Source of the DNA: an uncultured Bacteroidota bacterium
Lineage (GTDB): Bacteria > Bacteroidota > Rhodothermia > Rhodothermales > UBA10348
Direction of reading: 5' to 3'
Assembly: GCA_937876355.1 (NCBI GenBank)
Contig: CALFHN010000145.1
Coordinates: 1 to 64,000 of the forward strand
Length of the DNA: 64,000 bases
Shown: piece after piece, positions 10,089-18,839 of the stretch
How positions within the stretch are numbered: position 1 is the stretch's first letter
Layout: each line of letters begins with the position of its first letter
Translations under genes and position numbers: made by a program
The notes under the pieces: model-generated
Databases searched by the model: none
What the model saw: the letters and a program-made list of their open reading frames with translations, nothing else
What the model was told of the DNA's origin: nothing

Positions 10089-12374
10089 TTATCTAAATTC
10101 AACCTTAAACCCAACGGATGGCAGAAAGGGTAATTGATCTACCCGCTTAAAGGTAAACAGGTCGTAATAAAACAGATTGTTACGGTTAAACAGATTCACT
10201 GCCCCCGCTCTCATGGTGACTACATAGCGACCTTTTTCGACCCGGCGCTCCAACCACACGTCAACCCTAGAGTAGGCTGGTTGACGACCAGAATAAGGGT
10301 TTGAGTACAAAATTCTGTCAATTCCTGCTTCCTTCGTCACGTCGACACCCGGTGTAAGTAGGTACCACACATCAAAACCGCCAGACTGGGTGAACGGAAG
10401 GCCAGATCCATATTGAAACTGGACGGTCATCCCAACTTCACCTTTTTGAGCATGAAGGAGGGCGTTTAGCTGATGACGGCGATCGTGCGATGGATTATAG
10501 GTGTACGATGCCGTTTCATATTCAACCTTGGAATATGCATAACTAACGTATCCATCAAATACAGACTCGAACCAAAACGGTCGGTTTTCTACGTTTAGTC
10601 GAGCATCAAATCCGAAGGCTGTCCCCTTTGCAGCCTGCTGAGTGGTCGTAAACTTCGGAAACGGGCTAAAAATGGGTACGGACAAGTTATCGTAGGACTT
10701 GTAATACCCTTCAAGTGCCGCATTCATCCATGGAAAAAGCTTCACGTTCCAACCCAAAATGGCATGTTGGGCCTCTGTAGCTTTGGCGTTTTCCGGGGTT
10801 GTGACCCAGGCATAAAAAATATTCCCCAGATCACGTTCGTCAGAGAGGCCGGAAATGGCTTGATGAAAGATCCCCCAAGAGGCATTGATTTGGTGCCGTC
10901 CGGTCCGCCCCATTGGCCAATACGACATTCTAAATCGGGGCTCGATCCAATTCTGTGACCGCTCCGGTAAGGTGTAGACATGCACACCCGGGTTTACGCT
11001 GACATTGCCCCCGGCCAATTCGAATGTACTCTCGGCATAGGAGCTGATCTCTTGTAGCTCGTCTTTCGTGGAGGTTAATTCAGTAAATAAATCATCCAAT
11101 AGAAGGGAAAATTTAGTGTTGCGATAGGTCGACCCCACCGACACGTCTGCGCCTTTTAACTGATAGGTAAGCCTCGTTTTCACGTCGATACTTTCGAGGG
11201 TGGACCGGCGCTCGACATCGTCCTCAGGACCGAATTCATTGGTCATTTGAGACGAACCTGCGGTTACAACGGCTACAAGTGGAATTCGATTTGAGCGGTA
11301 CGTGTAGGTACCTCCGAAAACGCGATTTGTCCATGCGACTTCGGTGCTATCTGTGATTTCAGAAGCTTCTGTTTCGCCAAAAACACTCTTTTTGGTGCCG
11401 GCTATATCGCCTCGATCCTCTGAATCCAAAGCGGTAAATGAAATGGAGTGACTTGAACCCAGCAGCGCGTGTATTTTCCCAAATCGGTCACCAAAACGAT
11501 ACGGCATCTTTTGGCCCACCAAGGAGGGAAACAGTTCTTCAATTAATGACTGGCGGACGGAGGCAATCATTGAAACACGTCCCTTGACCAGTGGTCCCTC
11601 GATGGTGGCGGAGCTTAAAAATGGAGCAAGGGCCAGCGAACCGGCCAAATTTTGTTTATTCCCGTTGCGTGCGTGCACGTCCAACATGGACGATACTCTG
11701 GTCCCGTATTGCGCACTAAATCCACCGGTATAAAAGTCGGCCCGGTCGACCAGTTCTTCAGGGAACGCAGAAAAAACACTTAAAATGTGGAATGGCATGT
11801 AGACCGGAATACCGTCTAGGAACGCCATATTCTGGTCAACGGCGCCACCCCGAACAAACAGTTGCCCACCCCGATCTCCTTGTACCACAACGCCTGGGAC
11901 GGTCTGGAGATACGCTGCAAGATCGCCTGACACTCCTGGAACCGGCACACGTCGTATTTCAGCTGGAACGACGGATTCCAGCCCGGCAATTACCGTTGTG
12001 ACGCCTCCCTCCTTCTCCGCCTCAACAACCAACTCTCCGATCTCAGCTGTTTTGGGCAAAAGAACAAAGGATCGTTCGATCAATTCACCCGCAGAAAAAG
12101 TCATGTTTTCCCGAACATCACTAAATCCAATAAAGGAAACTCTTAACTCATACGTCCCCGGCCGAATGCGATTTAGAATGAAATAACCGTCCCCATCGGT
12201 CGCCGTGCCCAAAACAAGCCGGTCAGACTGAAAAAGAGCCACGGTGGTCCCCTGAAGGGGTTGCTCAGAAGATGCGTCCGTTACAAAACCGCGAATCAAA
12301 GCCTGCTGCGCCAGAGCCGACTCGGGCAATACCAGCATAAAAGTAAGTAGAACTACGTAGTAAAAACGATTCAT
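10089..12374 (-). CDS. TonB-dependent receptor with N-terminal carboxypeptidase-regulatory-like domain
   Basis: 761 aa; signal peptide, 'GFVTDASSEQPLQGTTVALF...', plug domain 'YLQTVPGVVVQGDRGGQLFVRGGAVDQNMAFLDGIPVY', terminal aromatic 'VGFKVEFR'. Confidence 0.9.
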   Translation of the reverse strand: MNRFYYVVLLTFMLVLPESALAQQALIRGFVTDASSEQPLQGTTVALFQSDRLVLGTATDGDGYFILNRIRPGTYELRVSFIGFSDVRENMTFSAGELIERSFVLLPKTAEIGELVVEAEKEGGVTTVIAGLESVVPAEIRRVPVPGVSGDLAAYLQTVPGVVVQGDRGGQLFVRGGAVDQNMAFLDGIPVYMPFHILSVFSAFPEELVDRADFYTGGFSAQYGTRVSSMLDVHARNGNKQNLAGSLALAPFLSSATIEGPLVKGRVSMIASVRQSLIEELFPSLVGQKMPYRFGDRFGKIHALLGSSHSISFTALDSEDRGDIAGTKKSVFGETEASEITDSTEVAWTNRVFGGTYTYRSNRIPLVAVVTAGSSQMTNEFGPEDDVERRSTLESIDVKTRLTYQLKGADVSVGSTYRNTKFSLLLDDLFTELTSTKDELQEISSYAESTFELAGGNVSVNPGVHVYTLPERSQNWIEPRFRMSYWPMGRTGRHQINASWGIFHQAISGLSDERDLGNIFYAWVTTPENAKATEAQHAILGWNVKLFPWMNAALEGYYKSYDNLSVPIFSPFPKFTTTQQAAKGTAFGFDARLNVENRPFWFESVFDGYVSYAYSKVEYETASYTYNPSHDRRHQLNALLHAQKGEVGMTVQFQYGSGLPFTQSGGFDVWYLLTPGVDVTKEAGIDRILYSNPYSGRQPAYSRVDVWLERRVEKGRYVVTMRAGAVNLFNRNNLFYYDLFTFKRVDQLPFLPSVGFKVEFR

Positions 12375-12565
12375 GGGCGGCGGTTAAAGCCAATCGGCGA
12401 ATTGGGCAAGGTCAAAAAATGGGCGTCGGTGTAGAATACGATTCTACTTTGACTTGCGGAATCTACCTGCCTTCAATCTTCCGTTTCCAACACCTTTTGC
12501 CAGTTGTCGGATTTTTGAATCCAGTTGCCTTCAGCCCCTAATGAACGGAATTTACTCGCATCTAA

Positions 12566-13186
12566 TCAGGCGCCGTGGCGCTCTTGCAACACGGCGACAA
12601 CATCTGCCAATCTCAATTTCCTTGCTTGAAGCAGTACCAAAAGATGGTAGACTAGGTCGGCAGCTTCTTCAGAGAGCTGTTCATCCGTACCAACTACGCC
12701 TTCTAGAGCCGTTTCGAGGCCTTCTTCACCCACCTTCTGCGAAATTCGCTTCACTCCGGACTTGATCAACTGCATCGTATATGAAGCTTCATCGCCAGCT
12801 TCAATTCGCGCCTCTATTACATTCTCCAAATCAGATAAAAAGGAGATTGGAGATTTTTCATTTTCTTCTGCCCAACACGTGTCGGTGCCCGTATGACAAG
12901 TTGGGCCGACAGGAGAGGCCAATATTAGAAGTGTATCTCCATCACAATCTACCCGTATCTCTTTGGCGCGCAACACATTACCGGACGTCTCTCCCTTTTG
13001 CCAAATCCTGTTTTTTGAACGGCTGAAAAACGTGACCAATCCAGTGGAACGGGTCAGCGAAATGGCTTCCTCATTCATATATCCCAACATCAGCACATTC
13101 TTAGTGATTGAATCTTGGATTATAGCAGGAATTAACCCGTCGTCAGCGAATCGCAGAGATTGGCCAGTTTCGAATAGAGAAATCAT
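12566..13186 (-). CDS. hisIE: Bifunctional phosphoribosyl-AMP cyclohydrolase / phosphoribosyl-ATP diphosphatase
   Basis: '[13 protein letters not shown]...[27 protein letters not shown]' (HisI) followed by HisE helical domain '[36 protein letters not shown]'. Confidence 0.95.
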   Translation of the reverse strand: MISLFETGQSLRFADDGLIPAIIQDSITKNVLMLGYMNEEAISLTRSTGLVTFFSRSKNRIWQKGETSGNVLRAKEIRVDCDGDTLLILASPVGPTCHTGTDTCWAEENEKSPISFLSDLENVIEARIEAGDEASYTMQLIKSGVKRISQKVGEEGLETALEGVVGTDEQLSEEAADLVYHLLVLLQARKLRLADVVAVLQERHGA

Positions 13187-13938
13187 AGTCTTACCGGAAT
13201 GTCATGGGACTGAAGAAGTGATTTGAGTTTCGGAATTGCAACTTCATGAAAGTGGAAAATACTTGCCGCAAGCGCAGCATCGGCCGTATTCGTTCCGAAA
13301 AGATCCAGAAAATGCTGCATGTCTCCTGCCCCACCAGACGCTATAACCGGAATAGACGCTGCTTGGGAGATTTTTCGAGTGATTTCGAGGGCAAAACCGG
13401 ATTTAGTGCCGTCATGATCCATGGAAGTCAAAAGAATCTCGCCCGCACCCAGGTGTTCGACCTCTTTTGCCCATTCGTCTGCCTTCTTTGCCGTCAGAAG
13501 TGTACCGCCATGAGAATGCACCATCCATTCACCATTCAGCAATCGAATATCTATCGCTACAACAACGCACTGACTTCCGAACTGAGCTGCCATTTCGCTA
13601 ATTAATTGTGGGCTAGTTATGGCGGATGAGTTGACGGCCACTTTGTCCGCTCCGGCGGCTAGAAGAGCCCGAGCGTCTTCTACCGTTCTGACGCCTCCAC
13701 CAACTGTAAATGGGATATTAATGACCTCTGCAATTCTACGAACTAGGTCAATAAGCGTCCCACGAGTTTCCAAAGTGGCTGCAATGTCCAAAAAAACAAG
13801 TTCGTCTGCGCCCTGCTGAACATACGCCTCCGCTAACTCGACGGGATCCCCAGCATCTTGGAGGTTCACAAAATTTACGCCCTTTACGGTGCGGCCATTC
13901 TTGATATCTAAGCAGGGTATGATTCGTTTGGTCAGCAT
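13183..13938 (-). CDS. hisF: Imidazole glycerol phosphate synthase cyclase subunit
   Basis: [23 protein letters not shown]...[28 protein letters not shown]...; overlaps hisIE start by 4 nt. Confidence 0.96.
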   Translation of the reverse strand: MLTKRIIPCLDIKNGRTVKGVNFVNLQDAGDPVELAEAYVQQGADELVFLDIAATLETRGTLIDLVRRIAEVINIPFTVGGGVRTVEDARALLAAGADKVAVNSSAITSPQLISEMAAQFGSQCVVVAIDIRLLNGEWMVHSHGGTLLTAKKADEWAKEVEHLGAGEILLTSMDHDGTKSGFALEITRKISQAASIPVIASGGAGDMQHFLDLFGTNTADAALAASIFHFHEVAIPKLKSLLQSHDIPVRL

Positions 13939-13999
13939 GACTTTAAATTACGCACTCCAGAACGCTATATTCGTGACCTTGCAGCGAAATTTTTTGAAC

Positions 14000-14043
14000 T
14001 ATGTCGTACCGCGACGCAGCCTATGTCCCAACACGACGTAGCC
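14000..14043. repeat. Two imperfect tandem copies of a 22-bp unit
   Basis: TATGTCGTACCGCGACGCAGCC / TATGTCCCAACACGACGTAGCC, 17/22 identical, between hisF and the padR fragment start. Confidence 0.75.
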
Positions 14044-14068
14044 TCCATTTCATTCAAAAAACATTGAC

Positions 14069-14290
14069 ATGATTCCAAAGTCATTGGTCGCAGCATCCTT
14101 AAAACCATTCATCCTCTCGGTACTAACTCGAGGGCCGATCTACGGATACGAAATAATTCAACGCGTGCATGGACTCACAGATGGGGATATTTCATGGACC
14201 ACCAGCACGCTCTATCCTGTGCTCCACAAGCTTGAAAACGAGGAGTTGCTGGAGAGTTTTTGGGAAGAAGTAGACCAAGGGTACCGAGCA
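14069..14290 (+). pseudogene. PadR family regulator, truncated (winged-helix N-terminal part only)
   Basis: MIPKSLVAASLKPFILSVLTRGPIYGYEIIQRVHGLTDGDISWTTSTLYPVLHKLENEELLESFWEEVDQGYRAKK, then unrelated sequence that reads as an ABC permease on the opposite strand. Confidence 0.75.
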
Positions 14291-15116
14291 AAAAAACATA
14301 TCGGATGTCCCCGTTTGTTTCCAACTCATTCGAAAGGCCTGAATAGAGGTGGATTCTGGTTATTGGCTTAAACTGAATCAATTCACCTGATGCGGCAGAG
14401 TCCATGTTCGACGCATGCGCGTGCATAAGTTGTGAAAGCGCAGGTAATGATGTTTCTCTGGTTAGCTTGACATACGTATAAAAAACAGACCATTTCTCCA
14501 TGATTCTATTGTAGCTCACAAGTGGAAGAGTGGTCATGGATGCTACAAAATCGACGTGAATTGTTGAAATCACTCCCGGCATGGACGTTGAGGGAAAGTC
14601 GGAAGTAGAGGCAGGCATCAACGCAGACTTTCCGCCTATACCTTGGGTTTGCACTCGGAATATTTGATCTGACTGGTCATAGAATTTGTCGAAGCTCAGT
14701 TCGTCATTTATATACAGCCCAATAAACAGACAGGTTGACAGGGCCACAGCAAGACCGACAACATTTATCATGGATTGGGCAAATTGTCTTTTGAAGGAGC
14801 GGGTCGCGATGTACAAGTAGTGACCAATCATAGAAATTCCGAAAAGCACTTCACTCTTAAAATTTTGTTTTCTTTTGTTTCGACCGAATCGTACTGGTTC
14901 AAATGCAGATTCCAGCTCCACTTGGGTTCCCAGCGCCACTGTTGATTGGGAAAAAGCTTCTTTTTCGGTCAAGCCACCTAGCCTAGGTCTTTCAATTTCT
15001 TTCCGAAGATGGTCTTCTAATTCATCCAGATCATCGTCTAAAAAAGTGCGCCGCATCCGAAGCGCATGTCTCCATGACGCGATTGCCGGTTCAAGATCAA
15101 AAATAGAGTTCCGCAT
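14290..15116 (-). pseudogene. FtsX/MacB_PCD-type ABC permease with N-terminal 'permease prefix' domain, 3'-truncated
   Basis: Start MRNSIFDLEPAIASWRHALRMRR...DDLDELEDHLRKEIERPRLGGLTEKEAF; MacB_PCD-like to '...HLYSGLSNELETNGDIRYVFLLG', then breaks into the antisense of the padR fragment; remaining TM domains absent. Confidence 0.7.
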
Positions 15117-15144
15117 TTTTCCGACGGAGTTTTCGCAATTCCTA

Positions 15145-15486
15145 TTACAGAGCAATTCTAGGTTCTAGTCCCCAAAGACGGGCCAAAATGGCATCGATCT
15201 GAAGCCACTGATCTCGTTCTGCTGCCAATTGTTCGGTCCCGCCAGAACTCAATCGGTAGTATTTTCGTCTTCGGCCTGCGTCAGTAAGAACCCAATACGA
15301 CTCGATATATCCTTCGTCTTCCAATCTGTGGAGAACCGGATACAACGAGCCGTCTTTCCAAATGAGTTGGCCAAACAAATATTATCGCACACGTTGGATA
15401 ATTTCGTACCCGCAGGAGTCTTCCTTCGCCAAAATTGACAACAGAATGGGGCGAACTGAAGCTCCAACTAGTTCTTTTGATATCAT
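15145..15486 (-). pseudogene. PadR family regulator interrupted by an in-frame TAA
   Basis: Reverse strand from ATG at 15486: MISKELVGASVRPILLSILAKEDSCGYEIIQRVR*YLFGQLIWKDGSLYPVLHRLEDEGYIESYWVLTDAGRRRKYYRLSSGGTEQLAAERDQWLQIDAILARLWGLEPRIAL*; both halves in the same frame and colinear with PadR. Confidence 0.8.
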
Positions 15487-15795
15487 GGTGCTTTTTTTAC
15501 ATTGAAGTTCTTTGTACTGCGAGAGATATAACAAGAAGTTCTATGTAAGCGTTTCATCGCCTCATCATGTCCACAATTGAAAAAAATGGTCACTTTATTG
15601 GTTATCTAGCCAATCAGATTTTGTCGAGTGGTGTAGAAGGACTAGATTGCTCCGGGATGGCTTCTAACCTCCACGTTGCCTTTCATTTATTTGAAGCCTA
15701 TTTAGACGTATACTGGCGCGAATTAAAACTTCTGCTGCTACCGCCACCAGCGCTGATTCAATTCGCAGACTGAACCTTTTTCTTAAAGAAACACC

Positions 15796-17907
15796 ATGTA
15801 TAAACGGTTCCACCGCTCGATTTTCTTGAATGTAGGACTGATGGTTTTATTGACTATTGCAACAGTCCCTGCAAATGGTCAGGATTGGATTAAGAGCATG
15901 CCTGGTTACGAGCAGTTTGAGAGTATGCGCCCGCAGATTCAAGGGTCAATCATATCGGGAAGCATCAATCCGACATGGGCTGATGACAGCGGTTCTTTTG
16001 AGTACACCTACAACGGGAAATTATTTAAGTACGACATCAAACAGAAAAAAACGATCGAGATCGAAGGCGAAGCTGCCCCCGCCGCGGGCAGAGGCCGAAG
16101 GGCTGGTGGCCCGGCCAGAGGCAGACAGTTTGATTCCGCGGAATCCACTGATGGAAAACTAAAGGCATTCTACCGTGACCAAAACATGTGGCTTAGCGAT
16201 GTTGACGGTTCGAATGAAAAGGCACTTTCTACTGATGGCAACGAAAAAACGAGGATTAAAAACGGTACCGCGAGTTGGGTATACGGCGAAGAGCTCGGAC
16301 AAAGAACTGCCATGTGGTGGTCCTCTACGAGCCAGAAAGTGGCCTATTTCAGATTTGATGACAGCGGAGTGCCCGATTATCAGCTCCAAATGGATCAAAC
16401 CAAGATTCAAAGCTCTTTGGATATTGAAGCTTATCCTAAAGCAGGCGTTACAAATCCAATTGTAGATTTATTCGCCTACGATGTCGCTAGCGCCAAAACT
16501 GTAAAAATGGACATTCGAGATGGTAAACCAATGTCCGATGACGTTATAGGCCACTACACCTACAACGCTTCTTGGACTCCGGATGGAAAAGAGTTGCTTG
16601 TAAATCGGACGAATCGTTGGCAAAACATTCTGGAAATTGCTGCTTGCAGCGCAGAAACAGGAAAATGCCGCGTGGTGGTCCGAGAAGAGTGGCCAGAAAG
16701 TTGGGTCGATAATACGCCTACCATGCAATTTTTGGCTGATGGACAGCGATTTATCTGGGAATCAGAACGTACAGGATGGCTCAATTACTATTTGTACGAT
16801 TTGAGTGGAACGTTATTGGCGACTTTAACCAATCATAACTTTGAAGTAGCCGGTATCACTAGCGTAGATGAAAAAGACAATGTGTTGTGGTATATGGCCC
16901 GTTCCGGGGACAACCCCATGAAAATGCAGCTCCATCGTGTTGGACTTGACGGTAAAGGCGACAAACGTATTACGAACCCGGCATTTAACCACACCATTAG
17001 AGCATCGCCAAATAACAAGTATTTCGTTGATGTGGCTCAGACACACGCAATCCCTCCTGTTTCTAGCTTAATAAATCAGTCAGGGAAGGTCTTGGCGGAA
17101 TTGGCCACCAGCGATTTGACGAAATTCAGAGAATTGGGCTTACACAACGCCGAACTCTTTACGTTCAAAGCTGCCGATGGAGTGACTGACTTATACGGAA
17201 TGCTTAGCAAACCATCAAATTTTGATCCTGCTAGAGAATATCCGCTCCTGATCAGCGTTTACGCGGGACCTAAAACCAACGGCGCACGCGAAACATTTAG
17301 CGCTAGCAGTTCATTATCGGAATATGGATTTTTGGTCGCCTCTCTCGATTCACGAAGTGCTGCTGGTCGCGGGAAACGATTCCTCGACGCCATTTACGAG
17401 AAATTGGGAACGGTCGAAATCGATGACCAGGCTGCAGGCGTCAAAGCGCTTCGCGAACGCCCTTATGTGGATGGTTCACGCGTTGGGATATATGGAACAT
17501 CATACGGAGGATATGCCTCAGCCATGGCTTTGGTGAGATATCCCGACGTGTTTCAGGCAGCTTCTTCTTCTTCGCCTGTAACAGATTGGCGCCATTATGA
17601 CACTATCTATACAGAGCGTTATATGAGAACACCTCAAACCAATACGGCTGGTTATGATGAGGGATCAGTAATGACTTATGTTGACGACCTTCAAGGCCGT
17701 TTAATGTTGTACTATGGAACGGCGGATAACAATGTACATCCATCAAATATGATGCAACTAATCGAGGCACTTCAAAACGCTGGAAAGAGTTTCGACGTTC
17801 AGGTTGGACCAGATAGAGGTCATTCTGGTATAAATCAGTACCGAATGATGGAGTTTTTCATCGATAATTTGGTGATTCGGCCTTCCGCAATGCTTTTACA
17901 CAACTAA
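15796..17907 (+). CDS. S9 family peptidase (dipeptidyl-peptidase IV-like)
   Basis: 703 aa; DPPIV N-terminal propeller plus catalytic GTSYGGY, 'YYGTADNNVH', 'DRGHSG'. Confidence 0.92.
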   Translation: MYKRFHRSIFLNVGLMVLLTIATVPANGQDWIKSMPGYEQFESMRPQIQGSIISGSINPTWADDSGSFEYTYNGKLFKYDIKQKKTIEIEGEAAPAAGRGRRAGGPARGRQFDSAESTDGKLKAFYRDQNMWLSDVDGSNEKALSTDGNEKTRIKNGTASWVYGEELGQRTAMWWSSTSQKVAYFRFDDSGVPDYQLQMDQTKIQSSLDIEAYPKAGVTNPIVDLFAYDVASAKTVKMDIRDGKPMSDDVIGHYTYNASWTPDGKELLVNRTNRWQNILEIAACSAETGKCRVVVREEWPESWVDNTPTMQFLADGQRFIWESERTGWLNYYLYDLSGTLLATLTNHNFEVAGITSVDEKDNVLWYMARSGDNPMKMQLHRVGLDGKGDKRITNPAFNHTIRASPNNKYFVDVAQTHAIPPVSSLINQSGKVLAELATSDLTKFRELGLHNAELFTFKAADGVTDLYGMLSKPSNFDPAREYPLLISVYAGPKTNGARETFSASSSLSEYGFLVASLDSRSAAGRGKRFLDAIYEKLGTVEIDDQAAGVKALRERPYVDGSRVGIYGTSYGGYASAMALVRYPDVFQAASSSSPVTDWRHYDTIYTERYMRTPQTNTAGYDEGSVMTYVDDLQGRLMLYYGTADNNVHPSNMMQLIEALQNAGKSFDVQVGPDRGHSGINQYRMMEFFIDNLVIRPSAMLLHN

Positions 17908-17914
17908 ATTAGGC

Positions 17915-17957
17915 GTGCGGGAAAACAAACCCTTGTTTTCCCGCACCAGTTTTTTTT
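17915..17957 (+). terminator. Rho-independent terminator
   Basis: gtgcgggaaaacaaacccttgttttcccgcaccagttttttttatt: GTGCGGGAAAACAA/TTGTTTTCCCGCAC stem plus T tract after the S9 peptidase. Confidence 0.88.
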
Positions 17958-18105
17958 ATTCAACCTTTAGTCTTCTGCCCGAATGGGAGCTATTGTTTGA
18001 CAGAACGAGGGTATCGTCACGAAAAATTATGTCATAGAAGGCGGTGAGGCGGGTTACAAACGCTTTCGTCTTATATCTCAGGTCTTAAAACCTACCACTC
18101 TGAAC

Positions 18106-18825
18106 TTGATTCGTCAAGCTGGCTTAAAACGGGGCATGTCCTGTTTAGACGTTGGATGTGGAGGAGGATCAGTTACTCTGGACTTAGCCCGACTCGTCGG
18201 CCCTAATGGCCGAGTCGTCGGAATGGATTTCGATGCTGTCAAGCTCGATTTAGCAAAACAACACGCAGCGGATAAGCACGTCGACAACGTGTTTTTTGTC
18301 GAGGCCGACGTAACTGAACTCGAGGATATTAATACCTACGACTTCGTTTACGCCCGGTTTTTACTCTCCAACCTAAAAGAGCCTGATGTTATGCTCGCCA
18401 AAATGGCAGCGGCATTAAAGGCTAAGGGTGTGTTGGTGATTGAAGATGTCGACTATAGGGGCCACTTCTCGTATCCACAAAATGATGCTTTTGATAGATA
18501 TGTTGAACTATATCAACAGCTTGGAAGCAAACATGGAACCAATCCAAACATTGGATGCGAAATCCCTCTTATGATGGCGGATGCAGGCCTTATCGACGTG
18601 GAAATGTTGTTAGCCGACCTGGTTTTTGACAAAGGAGATGGCAAGACGACGAGCAAAATTACGCTTGACTCTATTGCCAAGGCCGTAATAAAAGATGGAT
18701 TGGCCACTAAGGCTGAAATGACCCGTCTAGGCGAGGAGCTCGATAAGTTTGTAAAAAGTAAACGCACCTTAATGAGCATGCCCCGCATCTTTCAGGTATG
18801 GGGTACAAAGGTAAAAGTTAAGTAG
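18106..18825 (+). CDS. Class I SAM-dependent methyltransferase (annotated start TTG probably not the ancestral start)
   Basis: 'GMSCLDVGCGGGSVTLDLARLVGPNGRVVGMDFD'; homologous-looking N-terminal sequence continues upstream in frame (NYVIEGGEAGYKRFRLISQVLKPTTLN). Confidence 0.8.
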   Translation: MIRQAGLKRGMSCLDVGCGGGSVTLDLARLVGPNGRVVGMDFDAVKLDLAKQHAADKHVDNVFFVEADVTELEDINTYDFVYARFLLSNLKEPDVMLAKMAAALKAKGVLVIEDVDYRGHFSYPQNDAFDRYVELYQQLGSKHGTNPNIGCEIPLMMADAGLIDVEMLLADLVFDKGDGKTTSKITLDSIAKAVIKDGLATKAEMTRLGEELDKFVKSKRTLMSMPRIFQVWGTKVKVK

Positions 18826-18839
18826 ATCTACTTCAGATC

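Noticed and set aside
12375-12565. Possible cobalamin or other riboswitch upstream of the TonB receptor
   Set aside because: Checked for a B12-box-like sequence on the minus strand and saw none.
15567-15773. 68-aa plus-strand ORF between padR pseudogene and S9 peptidase
   Set aside because: No recognisable domain or clear ribosome-binding context; probably spurious.
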